60,657 nt of DNA from Westiellopsis prolifica IICB1 (lineage in GTDB: Bacteria > Cyanobacteriota > Cyanobacteriia > Cyanobacteriales > Nostocaceae): the NCBI RefSeq assembly GCF_004323185.1, contig NZ_NAPS01000002.1:1419742-1480398 (forward strand). Reading direction: 5' to 3'. How positions within the stretch are numbered: position 1 is the first letter of the stretch; each line of letters opens with the position of its first letter. Below are positions 51,504 through 60,657 of the stretch, piece by piece. The translations under genes and the position numbers were made by a program. The notes below the pieces were generated by a model. That model searched no databases, had not been told where the DNA came from, and was given only the letters and a program-made list of their open reading frames with translations.

Positions 51504-52916
51504 GTGACCATTCAAAGAGGTTCGGCGTCAAAAAGCCATTCTAAGTCTCGCTCCAAATCTGGTGGTAGAAAGGTCAATCGTTCCAAATCTAGACGGTGGC
51601 TATGGTTTTTGCTCGGTATGGGTGGTATCGCGCTCATGTCAGCCACAGCAGGAGCATTACTGTCCTTAAGCAGTACACCTCTGATGCAAGCCAATTTGAG
51701 TGCGGATGAGGCCGCTGTTTTTGATGGCGATCGCATTTCTGGAGGAGGACTGCGATTCTCAGAACTAACTCGCCCCGTGAATATCCTAGTTATGGGTATG
51801 AGCGTACTACCGCCAGATGTCCAAAATGCGCCAGAAGAAACCAAATCTTTGGGATATTTACCTCAGATTAATTCCTTTGATGGTCTTTCTGACGTCATTC
51901 TCTTGATCAGATTTGATCCAGAAACTAAAAAATTAGTCTTGCTTTCCATCCCTAGAGATACCCGCGTGGAAATTGAAGGACATGGAAAGAAAAAAATTAA
52001 TTCGGCCAATGCTCAGGGTGGACCTGCTTTAACTGCCAAAACCGTTAGTAATCTCTTAAATGGAGTAGGAATTGATCGCTACATTCGGATCAACATTTTG
52101 GGAGTTGCCAAGCTGATTGATGCTTTAGGAGGGGTAAATATTGACGTTCCTAGAGATATGAAATATCAAGATGATTCGCAGCATCTTTACATCAATCTCA
52201 AAAAAGGAAAACAGCATCTCAATGGTGATCAAACACTGCAATTATTACGTTTTCGCCATGATGAAAACGGCGATATTGGTCGGATTCAACGACAACAGAA
52301 GGTGATCCGAGAATTGATTGAGCAAACTCTCAATCCTACAACGCTGACAAAATTACCCAACATTCTCAACGTAGTTAAAGAACACATTGATACTAACTTG
52401 ACAGTCGAAGAATTAGCAGCATTGGTTGGTTATGGAGTCAGAACAAATCGCTCTAATGTTTCGCAGTTGATGTTGCCCGGTCGGTTTAGCGAAAATGGAG
52501 AGTATAAGGCGAGCTATTGGATACCAGATAGCGATCGCATTACGACCACGATGGCACAATATTTTGATATACAATCGTCTGACGAACAACAAGCAGTAGA
52601 TCCAACATACCTACGAGTAGCAATTCAAGACAGTACTGGCAGCGATAACACTAACCTCCGACCACTGATAAAAAACTTGCAAAAAGCTGGTTATCGCAAT
52701 GTCTACATAGCTAAAAGCTCTGGTGAACCATTGGAAGTCACTCACATCGTTGCTCAACAAGGAGATGGTAACAGCGCCGAATCAATTCGTAACAGTTTAG
52801 GATTTGGAGAAGTAAGAGTAGAAAGTACTGGTAATTTATCTTCTGATATCAGTATTCAAGTAGGTAAAGATTGGTTAGAGCAACAAAGCTTATTTGACCG
52901 ACCAATTTCATATTAA
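51504..52916 (+). CDS. LytR-CpsA-Psr (LCP) family protein
   Basis: A protein of about 470 aa. It has a basic Ser/Lys/Arg-rich cytoplasmic tail (about 1-32), one membrane helix (about 33-56) and an LCP domain (about 115-280; DVILLIRFDP, LLSIPRDTRVEI, GGVNIDVP, LQLLRFRHDENGDIGRIQRQQ with the pyrophosphate-binding arginines). A C-terminal LytR_C domain (about 365-460) follows. LCP enzymes attach polymers from lipid carriers to peptidoglycan or other surface acceptors. The GTG at 51504 follows AGGA at a normal distance; a GTG at 51492 would add four residues. It is monocistronic. Confidence 0.9.
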   Translation: MTIQRGSASKSHSKSRSKSGGRKVNRSKSRRWLWFLLGMGGIALMSATAGALLSLSSTPLMQANLSADEAAVFDGDRISGGGLRFSELTRPVNILVMGMSVLPPDVQNAPEETKSLGYLPQINSFDGLSDVILLIRFDPETKKLVLLSIPRDTRVEIEGHGKKKINSANAQGGPALTAKTVSNLLNGVGIDRYIRINILGVAKLIDALGGVNIDVPRDMKYQDDSQHLYINLKKGKQHLNGDQTLQLLRFRHDENGDIGRIQRQQKVIRELIEQTLNPTTLTKLPNILNVVKEHIDTNLTVEELAALVGYGVRTNRSNVSQLMLPGRFSENGEYKASYWIPDSDRITTTMAQYFDIQSSDEQQAVDPTYLRVAIQDSTGSDNTNLRPLIKNLQKAGYRNVYIAKSSGEPLEVTHIVAQQGDGNSAESIRNSLGFGEVRVESTGNLSSDISIQVGKDWLEQQSLFDRPISY

Positions 52917-53070
52917 TAAGGCAGTCCTGGTAAAAAATTTTACCACTAACCATGAAAATAGGACTCCTCCTACACCCCTACACCCACTTTCAACTTAGAA
53001 ATCAGAAGGCTGGAAGAAGTAGGAAGAACAAGCATTTTTAGTTAAAGACTAAATTTTATTTGCTGATCCA

Positions 53071-53991
53071 TTACTCATTTTCCGAAGTTTGAATTCTTGT
53101 TCTTTCCCATATCCAGTCCTGCAAAATCGGATTGACTACCTCCGGGGCTTCATCTTGGGGACAATGTCCTACGCCTTCTAAAGGTATAAACTTTTGCACT
53201 TGTGGAAAGTTGGCTAAATCTCTACCTAGCTCAATTGGTTCCCAGCGGTCAGCTGTTCCCCATAAAATAATTGCTGGGCAAGGCAATTGAGGTAAAAGGT
53301 CTTCTGGTAGGGGGCCTTGGGAATAAGAAGTAAAAGCAAGAAACACTGCTGCTGCACCTGGATCACTAGCAGGAGAGGTGAGAATGTCTACAAGCTCTTC
53401 TGTTACCATTGCAGAATTAGCATAAGCTTGTAGTAGAACTTTACGTACAGTTTTAGGTTTGGCAATTTGATAGAAAAAAAATTCACCAATTGGTTTAAAA
53501 GATAATACACGTTGTAAAAGCGGCGCTCCTACACGACGTGACCAAGGTAAACTTTGGCGTTTACGATCATGTAATAGCCGCAAAGAGCAGTTGAGTAATG
53601 CTACTCCTAGAGCAATATCAGGGTTGCTTACAGCTGCTTGCATCGCTACAATACAACCAATCGAGTTGCCAACCAAAAAAGCAGATTCTCCCACCACTTC
53701 ACGGCAAAAATCAGCTATTTGTTGTCCCCAAGTTTCAAATGTATAGTTGATACTTTTACCAGGTTCAGGTTTTGCTGAAGCACCAAAGCCAATCAAATCA
53801 ATTGCATAAACACGACAATTTTGTGCCAGTTCTGGCATGTTTTTTCGCCAGTGCCACCATGAAGCTCCAAAGCCATGCACAAAGATTACCGCTGGACCAA
53901 TACTTCCTTGAGATTGATAGCAAATAGAAAAGCCTTGCCAAATCCAGGTTTTTGTTGGAGTAAATGCGATCGCAGAAGTGGAGGAAGCCAT
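53071..53991 (-). CDS. alpha/beta hydrolase
   Basis: A 306-aa alpha/beta hydrolase. VIFVHGFGASWWHW is the oxyanion region, the nucleophile Ser is in VGNSIGCIVA at about 120, Asp is in WGTADRWEP at about 248, and His is in GVGHCPQDEAPE at about 278. The GNSIG elbow and the long cap with RRVGAPLLQRVL are typical of plant and cyanobacterial enzymes near pheophytinase or haloalkane dehalogenase-like proteins, so a chlorophyll-related ester is one possibility. This is not proven by the sequence. The ATG start is at 53991. Confidence 0.87.
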   Translation of the reverse strand: MASSTSAIAFTPTKTWIWQGFSICYQSQGSIGPAVIFVHGFGASWWHWRKNMPELAQNCRVYAIDLIGFGASAKPEPGKSINYTFETWGQQIADFCREVVGESAFLVGNSIGCIVAMQAAVSNPDIALGVALLNCSLRLLHDRKRQSLPWSRRVGAPLLQRVLSFKPIGEFFFYQIAKPKTVRKVLLQAYANSAMVTEELVDILTSPASDPGAAAVFLAFTSYSQGPLPEDLLPQLPCPAIILWGTADRWEPIELGRDLANFPQVQKFIPLEGVGHCPQDEAPEVVNPILQDWIWERTRIQTSENE

Positions 53992-54234
53992 GGGTATTTA
54001 ATGAAATAAGATGAAAATTTGGAAAAATGCAGATATATTTATACTGACTATTTTCACAAAAATTTATATTTTATTACAACTCGACAATATTATACTGCTG
54101 CTTTGATTCTGAGACTTGAGTAATCTAAATTCAGTAGTTTCACAATTAACAACAGCGAAACTGGCTTATAAAATAGTCAAAACATAAAACATTTCCTTTA
54201 AAGGTGTGTTCTTAGTTCCTGCGAGTCAGAAAAT

Positions 54235-54789
54235 ATGAATCAAGTAGAAACAAATAATACTCCTGTAGGAAGTTATGCACCCGATTTTGAACTGCCTGGA
54301 ATTGATGAGCAAGTACATCACCTGAGCCGTTACTTAAATAAATTTCTTGCCGTTGGCGTCATTTCGATGTCCAATAATTGTCCCTATGTAAAATTGTATC
54401 TAGATAGGCTGAAAAAAATTCAACTAGAGTTTTACAAACAGGGTTTTACAATCATTGGCTTGAATGGTAACGATGCCACTCAGTTGACAACAGAAGATTT
54501 TGAAAGCATGAAAGCTTTTGCAAAAGTCAACGAGTTAAATTTTCCCTATTTGTGGGATTCGACTCAAGATGTAACTCGTAGTTTTGGTATTAGCAAAACA
54601 CCAATGGCTTTTTTAATCGACACACAAGGTGTAGTTCGCTACAAAGGAATGATAGATGATCATCCGTACCACCAATCAAATCTGACGGGTAACTATCTCA
54701 CAAAGGCGATCGCATCACTCATTAAAGGTCAAGAAATTTATCCTCAAGAAACTGAACCTACAGGTTCCTATGTGATATGGCGTAACTAA
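54235..54789 (+). CDS. thioredoxin-fold redoxin (AhpC/TSA-like)
   Basis: A 184-aa thioredoxin-like protein. Near the N-terminus it has GSYAPDFELPGIDEQVHHLS, then the strand LAVGVISMSNNCPYVKLYLDR with a single Cys at about 49 where thioredoxins have CxxC. FTIIGLNGNDA, a conserved cis-Pro (KTPMAFLID) and DHPYHQS follow. The SNNCPY form is common in the 'thioredoxin family' redoxins that reduce or bind small targets, and the partner is unknown. The ATG start is at 54235. Confidence 0.85.
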   Translation: MNQVETNNTPVGSYAPDFELPGIDEQVHHLSRYLNKFLAVGVISMSNNCPYVKLYLDRLKKIQLEFYKQGFTIIGLNGNDATQLTTEDFESMKAFAKVNELNFPYLWDSTQDVTRSFGISKTPMAFLIDTQGVVRYKGMIDDHPYHQSNLTGNYLTKAIASLIKGQEIYPQETEPTGSYVIWRN

Positions 54790-54805
54790 AAGATAAAGGG
54801 TTTAT

Positions 54806-54950
54806 ACCATTTTAGATTTTGGATTACCCTCTCCTTATAAAGAAGAGGCTATTAGGCTTGTAGACGCGGAGCAGCGGGCGTGTAGGTAACTGCTTTTTGG
54901 ATTCTAGATTTAGATTTAATCCAAAATCCAAAATCTAAAATCCACGCCTT
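54806..54950. repeat. inverted repeat of AATCCAAAATC units
   Basis: TTTTAGATTTTGGATT (from 54810) and the AATCCAAAATCCAAAATCTA run (about 54920-54942) flank a GTAGACGCGGAGCAGCGGGCG segment of the GCGTCTA family. Similar AATCCAAAATC runs occur at 49551-49572, 58965-58993 and 59048-59078. No gene is present. Confidence 0.7.
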
Positions 54951-55039
54951 GTCTCGGTCAAGTACTAGAGACAGATAGTCACACTACTGTTATCTTTAAT
55001 TGGAGGTAATTAGCATATTTTTTGATAAAGCGTAACTTC

Positions 55040-55768
55040 ATGGGAACAAATTACCGACGGGTTTTACTTAAACTAAGCGGTGAAGCCTTAATGGGCAACA
55101 TGGGCTATGGAATTGACCCAGAAGTGGTCAAAGAAATCGCCCAAGAAGTAGCAGAGGTAGTAGCCACTGGTGTTCAAATCGCCATCGTCGTTGGCGGGGG
55201 TAATATATTTCGTGGTGTCAAAGCGGCATCGGCGGGGATGGACAGGGCAACAGCTGACTACATTGGTATGATTGCCACGGTAATGAATGCCATGACGCTG
55301 CAAGACTCACTAGAGCGAATAGGGGTACAGACGCGAGTACAAACCGCGATCGCCATGCAAGAATTAGCTGAACCATATATCCGTCGTCGTGCCATCCGTC
55401 ACCTAGAAAAAGGGCGGGTGGTTATTTTTGGCGCGGGTTCTGGTAATCCCTTTTTCACAACCGATACCACTGCTGCTTTAAGAGCCGCAGAAATTGAAGC
55501 CGAAGTTATTTTTAAAGCTACTAAGGTAGACGGAGTGTACGACGCTGACCCACATATCTATCCTGATGCCAAACGTTACAATAGTCTGACTTTTGGACAT
55601 GTTTTGGCAAAAGATTTGCGGGTAATGGACAGTACCGCGATAGCCTTATGTAAAGAAAATAATATCCCAATTCTTGTTTTTGACTTGGGCGTACGGGGTA
55701 ATATCCATCGCGCAGTCATGGGAGAATCTATCGGCACCCTTGTGGGAGGTACTTGTGAAATTAGCTGA
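55040..55768 (+). CDS. pyrH: UMP kinase
   Basis: A 242-aa bacterial UMP kinase of the amino-acid kinase fold, which phosphorylates UMP to UDP in pyrimidine synthesis. It has the N-terminal [25 protein letters not shown] at about 52-62, the UMP-site [28 protein letters not shown] and the C-terminal [11 protein letters not shown]. The ATG at 55040 is standard; an upstream TTG at 55022 is unlikely. Its 3' end overlaps frr by 14 bp, the usual cyanobacterial order pyrH-frr. Confidence 0.95.
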   Translation: MGTNYRRVLLKLSGEALMGNMGYGIDPEVVKEIAQEVAEVVATGVQIAIVVGGGNIFRGVKAASAGMDRATADYIGMIATVMNAMTLQDSLERIGVQTRVQTAIAMQELAEPYIRRRAIRHLEKGRVVIFGAGSGNPFFTTDTTAALRAAEIEAEVIFKATKVDGVYDADPHIYPDAKRYNSLTFGHVLAKDLRVMDSTAIALCKENNIPILVFDLGVRGNIHRAVMGESIGTLVGGTCEIS

Positions 55769-56303
55769 AGCTGAAAGTACAATGCAAAAAACCATTGAGG
55801 CGACTCAACGAGCTTTTAACACGATTCGTACTGGTCGCGCCAATGCCAGCTTGTTAGACAAAGTGACAGTGGACTATTATGGTGCATCTACACCTCTGAA
55901 ATCACTTGCTAACATCAGTACACCAGATGCTACAACGATATTGATTCAGCCTTATGATCGCAGTTCTTTAAACCTGATCGAAAAGGCTATTTCTATGTCA
56001 GATGTGGGTTTAACCCCCAGTAACGACGGTTCTGTCATTAGACTGAACATTCCCCCACTGACAAGCGATCGCCGCAAAGAATTAGTAAAAATTGCTGCTA
56101 AGTATGCTGAAGAAGGTCGTGTTGGCATTCGTAACATTCGCCGCGATGCCCTAGATACCATTCGCAAAATGGAAAAAAATTCTGAGGTATCCGAAGACGA
56201 AGCACGTGATCAGCAAGATAAATTACAAAAACTGACGGACAAATACACTGCCAGAATCAATGAACTATTGGCAGAAAAAGAAAAAGACATCACTACCGTC
56301 TAA
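55755..56303 (+). CDS. frr: ribosome recycling factor
   Basis: A 182-aa RRF that, with EF-G, splits the post-termination ribosome. It has the typical [78 protein letters not shown] and closing coiled coil. The start is the GTG at 55755, placed by GGAGGT at 55745-55750 and by the family length. A longer frame from 55674 lies inside pyrH and is not used. It is translated with pyrH. A terminator follows. Confidence 0.95.
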   Translation: MKLAEAESTMQKTIEATQRAFNTIRTGRANASLLDKVTVDYYGASTPLKSLANISTPDATTILIQPYDRSSLNLIEKAISMSDVGLTPSNDGSVIRLNIPPLTSDRRKELVKIAAKYAEEGRVGIRNIRRDALDTIRKMEKNSEVSEDEARDQQDKLQKLTDKYTARINELLAEKEKDITTV

Positions 56304-56322
56304 TCCAATTACTAAGTAAAAG

Positions 56323-56370
56323 GTAAAAGGTAAAATCGGGACAATAGTTTTTTACTTTTACCTTTTTTTT
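56323..56370 (+). terminator. putative terminator after frr
   Basis: AAAAGGTAAAA (56325-56335) pairs with TTTTACCTTTT (56356-56366), followed by a long T run. The GGTAAAA unit is present twice on the 5' side, so alternative pairings are possible. Confidence 0.6.
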
Positions 56371-56460
56371 TACCTGACTTATAAATTTTGGTAACACCAT
56401 CTAAACATAGAGTCCACAACTCAAAAACCAACTAATTCAAAAGCAAACATCTAGAACTTT

Positions 56461-57579
56461 ATGTACGACTGCATCATTGTCGGTGCCGGTCCAGCCGGTG
56501 GAACAGCAGGGTATCATCTAGCCAAGCAAGGGCGCTCTGTATTAATTCTGGAAAAAGCATCTCTACCAAGATATAAACCTTGTGGTGGTGGCGTGTCACC
56601 TGCGATCGCCCAGTGGTTTGACTTTGACTTTAGTCCAGCAATTTCCATCAAAGCAGACACTATCCGCTGTACTTGGAAAACAGGCGACCCAGTAGAAGCG
56701 AAACTAGAAACTCCCGAACCAGTATGGATGGTACGACGTGATGTTTTCGACCACTTCCTAGTACAGCAAGCACAAAAACAAGGAGCAGAACTCAAAGACA
56801 ACACAGAAGTCACTGGTATTGAGTTTAAAAGTGACCATTGGCAAGTGAATACAGCTAATGGTTCGGTGATGGGTAAATATTTAATTGCTGCTGACGGTGC
56901 CAAAGGATCAATGGCGAAATGGCTCGGTTTCAAAGAACGTAAACGTCGTCTCGCAGCAGCCTTAGAAGCAGAAGCACTAGCCACAGTAGAAAATGGTAAT
57001 ATTGCCCATTTTGAATTTGGTCTGGTGAAAAATGGCTATCTCTGGAATTTCCCCAAAGCAGATGGTTACTCTGTTGGTGTTGGTACATTTATTGGTGGTG
57101 AACCCCAAGACTTTAAGAAAATTTTGGATGAGTATGGCAACTCCTTTGGTTTGGATATAAAAACCTGTCAGCAATATGGCCATGCTATTTGCCTGTGGAA
57201 TGGTGAACAAAAACTGCATACTGAAAATGCAGTTTTGGCAGGGGAAGCAGCTTGTGTAGTTGATCCTTTTACCGCCGAAGGTATTCGTCCTTCAATATTT
57301 AGTGGTTTAAAAGCATCAGAAGCGATCAACAAAGCCCTCTCTGGTGACATCAACGCTTTAGAAACATACTCAGATATCATTAATGCCGAATGGGGTAGTG
57401 ATATGGCTTGGGCGCAAAAATTAGCTGGTCTATTCTATCGTTTTCCTGGTGTCGGCTACAAAGTAGGCGTCAAGCGTCCCTCTGCACCTCAAATCATGGG
57501 TAAAATCCTGTGTGGAGAACTGCGCTACAAAGATGTGGCAGGTCGTGCGATCAAACGCTTGACTCCATTTGGTGGTTAG
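56461..57579 (+). CDS. geranylgeranyl reductase family FAD-dependent protein
   Basis: A 372-aa flavoprotein of the geranylgeranyl reductase (ChlP-like) family. The FAD site VGAGPAGGTAGYHLA is at about 7-21, followed by RYKPCGGGVS, the PYDR-like VRRDVFDHFLV, the second FAD motif with GEAACVVDPFTAEGI at about 260-275, and a C-terminal helical part. The family saturates prenyl chains of chlorophyll, tocopherol or quinones. It is shorter than ChlP (about 405 aa) and is likely a paralog with another prenyl or related substrate. The ATG start is at 56461. Confidence 0.85.
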   Translation: MYDCIIVGAGPAGGTAGYHLAKQGRSVLILEKASLPRYKPCGGGVSPAIAQWFDFDFSPAISIKADTIRCTWKTGDPVEAKLETPEPVWMVRRDVFDHFLVQQAQKQGAELKDNTEVTGIEFKSDHWQVNTANGSVMGKYLIAADGAKGSMAKWLGFKERKRRLAAALEAEALATVENGNIAHFEFGLVKNGYLWNFPKADGYSVGVGTFIGGEPQDFKKILDEYGNSFGLDIKTCQQYGHAICLWNGEQKLHTENAVLAGEAACVVDPFTAEGIRPSIFSGLKASEAINKALSGDINALETYSDIINAEWGSDMAWAQKLAGLFYRFPGVGYKVGVKRPSAPQIMGKILCGELRYKDVAGRAIKRLTPFGG

Positions 57580-57584
57580 TCAAG

Positions 57585-57826
57585 GGTCAAGGGTCAATTG
57601 TCAATGAACATTTACTATTAAAGAGGGAACTCTTAACGGGCAACTCTTAACAGGGGGTAACAGAAAGGGGGATTTACACCCCACCTGAAACATACCACTT
57701 ATAGAAGTGGGGGTCTCTTACTCCCAGATAGGGAACAGGAAATAGGAAAAACTGTTAAGAGTTCCCTATTAAGAGTTCCCTTCTTCGATGACTCTTGACT
57801 CTGGACTCTTGACTCTTGACTCTTGA
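57585..57826. repeat. repeat-rich gap with 14-bp inverted repeats
   Basis: AGGGAACTCTTAAC (57624-57637) is inverted at 57754-57767, and a further AAGAGTTCCC follows at 57771-57780. Inside lie a CCACTTATAGAAGTGG hairpin and CACCCCACC, and outside are GACTCTTGACT tandem units. It resembles a decayed small insertion; no gene is present. Confidence 0.6.
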
Positions 57827-58957
57827 CTATTGCCACAATCGTCTGCCACTTTTGCCTTGTAGTCTTTGATGAGTATCCTTCAGTAAGGTAGGAATATCTA
57901 AGTTTTGCGGACACTTTGGCAAGCAGTCACCACAGTCTGTACAGCGATTTGCTTTCATTCCAGGAAACCAGTGACCGGCGTTTTCAAACATTCCATAACG
58001 ATACTGTCCATAATCTTTCATGTCATAGGCTACTGCCAAATTTCGCAGCCGCAGCACTTCTGGAATGTTAATATTTTCTGGACATGGTAAGCATTCATAA
58101 CACTGATTGCATAAATCAGTACCTAAAGCTAGATTTTGATGATTTTCTAAATGTTCAAAAACTTTAATTTCCTCATCAGTCAATTGCCCATCTTGGTCAG
58201 CAATTTCTAATGGTTGAGTTAATTCTTCAGGAGTTGCTGGTCCGACACTCAAGGTAGTAATACGGGGGTCAGTTAGTAGAAATCGATAATTTAATTCTAG
58301 AGGCGAGAAAGGATGACACAAGTCAACTAGAGTAGGGGGTGGAGTGTAAAGACGTCCACCCTTATCCGCAGGGGAAATAATAAATATGCCCATGTCTTTA
58401 GCTGCTGCTAGTTCAATGACTGGGGCATGACGCTGAAAAAAATAGTAGTAGTGCAGATTGACAAATTCAAAAAAATCTGTATTGATAACCGCTAGAATTA
58501 GATCTAAGGAACCGTGGGTAGAAAAACCAACGTGTCGAACACGACCATCAGCAACGGCTTCTTGTACAGCTTGCATACAGCCATCTTTGGATTTAACCCA
58601 ATTGAGATGTTCCCAAGTATTTAAACCGTGAATCCCCAAGCAATCTAGATATTCTAAATGCAATTTTTCTAGAGATTCATCGATGTACCGACGCATAGTA
58701 TCTGCATCTACCGTGGGAGGGATTTTGCTTGTAATGTGAACCTGCGAACGAGGTATTGGCAACCCCAAGGCGATCGCCTTACCAAGATACTCCTCACTTT
58801 TGCCGTAACCTCTAGCAGTTTCTATATGATTAATTCCCAGCGCTATAGCTGTTTGAATTGTTTGCCATACATTTTCTGGTGAAGCTAAATAGCGCATTGT
58901 CCCCAAGGAAAATACCGAAAGGCGTAGTTCGGTTTTTCCAAAGCGTCGGTATCGCAT
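57827..58957 (-). CDS. aldo/keto reductase with C-terminal 4Fe-4S domain
   Basis: A 376-aa fusion. The aldo/keto reductase barrel (about 1-270) starts MRYRRFGKTELRLSVFSLGTMR and has NHIETARGYGKSEEYLG with the catalytic Tyr, and LGIHGLN for the active-site His region. The tail (about 285-365) has cysteine sets CNQCYECLPCPENINIP and CTDCGDCLPKCPQNLDIP, able to hold one or two Fe-S clusters. Proteins of this kind are common in cyanobacteria; the substrate is unknown. The ATG start is at 58957, followed upstream by AGATTTTAGATTTTAG repeats. Confidence 0.9.
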   Translation of the reverse strand: MRYRRFGKTELRLSVFSLGTMRYLASPENVWQTIQTAIALGINHIETARGYGKSEEYLGKAIALGLPIPRSQVHITSKIPPTVDADTMRRYIDESLEKLHLEYLDCLGIHGLNTWEHLNWVKSKDGCMQAVQEAVADGRVRHVGFSTHGSLDLILAVINTDFFEFVNLHYYYFFQRHAPVIELAAAKDMGIFIISPADKGGRLYTPPPTLVDLCHPFSPLELNYRFLLTDPRITTLSVGPATPEELTQPLEIADQDGQLTDEEIKVFEHLENHQNLALGTDLCNQCYECLPCPENINIPEVLRLRNLAVAYDMKDYGQYRYGMFENAGHWFPGMKANRCTDCGDCLPKCPQNLDIPTLLKDTHQRLQGKSGRRLWQ

Positions 58958-59080
58958 TTAGTGAATTTTGGATTTTAGATTTTAGATTTTAGATTGAGAG
59001 CTAAGAACTGGTTGATAGTTTTTGTGCTTAGGTATACATACAAGCTTAATCCAAAATCCACAATCCAAAATCCAAAATTG

Positions 59081-59578
59081 TTAAGATTCGTCATTGCCAA
59101 AACGCTTAATCAAATCTTCAGGACGGAGATTAGAAATAAATTCGCGAAATGCCTCCTGTTCAGCTTCATCGGCATCGCGATCTACGGGTATAGATGCATC
59201 GGCTATTACCTCTTCCATGACCCAAATAGGCGCATTTGTACGGAGAGCAACAGCGATCGCATCGCTAGGACGGGCGTCAATTTCTTTTTTGACTTCGCCT
59301 TGTTTAATAATCAAAGCTGCATAAAATGTATCCTTTTGTAGGGAATGAATAATCACACGCTCTAGAGTCATATTCCACGTCTCCAGAATATTTACAATCA
59401 GGTCGTGGGTTAAGGGTCTAGGGGGCTTCTGATTCTCCAGTGCGCCCATGATTGCCCTAGCCTGTTCCTGACCGATATAGATAGGTAAAGCACGCCGATC
59501 TGTAGCATCTTTTAAAAGTACAATCGGACTGCGGGTTATGGCATCTAATGCTATGCCAGCGACTTTCATTTCAATCAT
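59081..59578 (-). CDS. bifunctional nuclease family protein (DUF151)
   Basis: A 165-aa protein of the BFN/DUF151 family. It begins MIEMKVAGIALDAITRSPIVLLKD and has ALPIYIGQEQARAI, RPLTHDLIVNILE, the core LERVIIHSLQKDTFYAALI, and ARPSDAIAVALRTNAPIWV. A plant member has both RNase and DNase activity, and bacterial relatives are largely unstudied. The acidic tail (DADEAEQEAFREFISNLRPEDL) matches cyanobacterial orthologs. It is monocistronic and divergent from ribE. Confidence 0.9.
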   Translation of the reverse strand: MIEMKVAGIALDAITRSPIVLLKDATDRRALPIYIGQEQARAIMGALENQKPPRPLTHDLIVNILETWNMTLERVIIHSLQKDTFYAALIIKQGEVKKEIDARPSDAIAVALRTNAPIWVMEEVIADASIPVDRDADEAEQEAFREFISNLRPEDLIKRFGNDES

Positions 59579-59917
59579 TCGCTAGACCTCTAGAATCCTT
59601 TGAGCGTTAGAGGAATTTGTAACAAATCATACTCTTGACTAGTCAAGATTGGGGTTATCAAAAACATAAGTCTTGTTCTCTATAATTGCTTCTATTAAAC
59701 TCCCAAATGGTTGTGAACACCAGAGTAAGTCAATTTAGTTTTTTTCCGCAATAATGTAATTATCTAAATAAGTCTTATCTTTATTGTAAATGTATTGAAA
59801 TGTTGATACAAAAAATAGTTAAAAAGTATACTTTTAACTCTACTATTTTTGTGAAAATCACCAACTAAATTTTAGTTAAAATCAAGCAATAATTTGAGTT
59901 CTATAGAGAAAAGAGAC

Positions 59918-60577
59918 GTGTTTACAGGAATAATTCAGGCATTAGGAACCATAAGACCCTTAGAGGGTGATTATTGGCAAATTACTTGTGTTAAACACCC
60001 ATGTGAAATCATCATGGGAGACTTGAGTTACGGTGACAGTGTTGCAGTAGATGGTATTTGCTTAACTGTGGAAGAAATTTTAAAAGATGGTTTTATCGCC
60101 ACAGCATCACCGGAAACCCTGCGCCGTACAACTTTAGGAAAAGAGCAAACAGAACCGAGATATGTAAATTTAGAAACTTCCTTACGAGTAGGTGGCAAAG
60201 TCGGCGGTCATTTTGTGATGGGACACGTGGATGGAATTGGTTGTATCGTTTCGGCACAACAGACAGCAACCGCTTGGGAAATGACTTTTACCGCTCCTGA
60301 TGCGATCGCTCATTATATTGTTCCCAAAGGCAGTATAACTGTGAATGGTATTAGCCTCACAGTAGCTGATTATAATCCAGAAATTTCTCAGTTTACAGTC
60401 GCGGTCATTCCCCTAACCTATGCCGAGACAAACCTCCGCTATCTAGTCAACGGCAGTTGGGTTAATCTCGAAGGTGATATTCTCGGCAAATACGTAGAAA
60501 AATTCCTCAAATTTCCGACAAAAACCAATTATGAGGAAATCACACCTGCATTTCTAGCTGAAAACGGGTATTTGTGA
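59918..60577 (+). CDS. ribE: riboflavin synthase, alpha subunit
   Basis: A 219-aa enzyme that dismutates two lumazine molecules to riboflavin. It has the duplicated beta-barrel halves, each with its signature: MFTGIIQALG, GDSVAVDGICLTV, and TLRRTTLG in the first (1-95), and GHFVMGHVDG, KGSITVNGISLTV and LTYAETNL in the second (about 96-190). A C-terminal helix for trimer contact closes the protein. The GTG at 59918 gives the family start MFTGI; the frame opens at a TTG at 59894, but that adds a non-homologous stretch. About 300 bp of AT-rich DNA precede it, in which I see no FMN riboswitch. Confidence 0.93.
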   Translation: MFTGIIQALGTIRPLEGDYWQITCVKHPCEIIMGDLSYGDSVAVDGICLTVEEILKDGFIATASPETLRRTTLGKEQTEPRYVNLETSLRVGGKVGGHFVMGHVDGIGCIVSAQQTATAWEMTFTAPDAIAHYIVPKGSITVNGISLTVADYNPEISQFTVAVIPLTYAETNLRYLVNGSWVNLEGDILGKYVEKFLKFPTKTNYEEITPAFLAENGYL

Positions 60578-60626
60578 TGGGGCATGGGGCATGGGGGATT
60601 GGGCATGGGGCATTGGGCATTGGGCA
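60577..60626. repeat. GGGGCAT heptamer repeat
   Basis: Tandem GGGGCAT and GGGCATT units follow the ribE stop, then CTTGACTATTGACTATTGACT units run to the window edge. It is the same class of intergenic repeat as elsewhere in the window. Confidence 0.85.
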
Positions 60627-60657
60627 GTGACCCTTGACTATTGACTATTGACTAACA

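Noticed and set aside
55674-55754. 27-residue N-terminal extension of frr
   Set aside because: It lies within pyrH in another frame and is absent from the family; the GTG at 55755 has a good ribosome binding site.
59600-59917. FMN riboswitch before ribE
   Set aside because: The conserved AGGGGC-type core segments of the FMN riboswitch were not found; the region is only AT-rich.

Overview
The window reads as chromosome of a filamentous, probably heterocyst-forming (Nostocales-type) cyanobacterium. The DNA is AT-rich by eye and full of HIP1 octamers (GCGATCGC). It carries a cyanoexosortase/PEP-CTERM cassette with an HpsJ-like protein, a NatB-type amino-acid transporter, a chlorophyll/prenyl reductase-family flavoprotein, a giant NACHT-WD40 protein, and the G-rich heptamer repeats and interspersed palindromes that fill intergenic space in this group. 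No rRNA, CRISPR array, prophage or plasmid origin was seen.

Layout. 0.1-6.1 kb: signalling genes on the minus strand, comprising a REC-PAS histidine kinase with a CheY-like partner, two tandem Crp/Fnr paralogs, and a second histidine kinase broken by a repeat-borne insertion. Three near-identical palindromes of the GTA-N8-TAC type lie upstream of the response regulator and of each Crp gene. 6.3-11 kb: Uma2 protein, tRNA-Val(TAC), DUF2227 protein, mazG, a Rieske protein and proA. 11-13.3 kb: gene-poor, with two paralogous small ribbon-helix-helix-like genes and a possible IS200/IS605 end. 13.3-22.9 kb: an accessory block with a ThDP enzyme, a KAS III-like enzyme lacking the usual His, an SGNH esterase with a PEP-CTERM anchor and an SDR in one orientation, then a 1175-aa NACHT-WD40 protein on the other strand and a type II thioesterase. 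This looks like a small, unassigned biosynthetic locus. 23.2-27.1 kb: a beta-helix protein and a membrane-anchored pentapeptide-repeat protein. 27.2-28.8 kb: an apparently complete ISAzo13-type element with a frameshifted transposase and paired subterminal hairpins.

29.2-31.3 kb: a flavoprotein resembling the N-terminal half of cyanobacterial SelD fusions, and an alpha/beta hydrolase. 31.8-39.5 kb: a branched-chain/neutral amino-acid ABC transporter (NatB, LivH, LivM, LivG, LivF types) interrupted by a DUF5131 gene, a small winged-helix-like gene, a cupin and a 21-bp tandem array. 40.1-45.2 kb: two small conserved proteins, a large foldback repeat, then a PEP-CTERM protein with its cyanoexosortase, sortase-associated protein and HpsJ-like protein. 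45.3-50.8 kb: rpe, a subtilase, an inhibitory-type serpin and an AI-2E/PerM transporter. 51.5-60.6 kb: mostly housekeeping genes (LCP protein, hydrolase, redoxin, pyrH-frr, geranylgeranyl-reductase-like protein, Fe-S aldo/keto reductase, bifunctional nuclease, riboflavin synthase).

The most promising leads are the ThDP/KAS III/SDR/thioesterase locus, the GTA-N8-TAC operators around the Crp pair, the covarying palindrome modules at 31.4, 39.8 and 41.7 kb, the hairpin architecture of the ISAzo13 element, and the serpin-subtilase neighbourhood. All homology statements come from reading the sequence and from memory of the families; no search was run.
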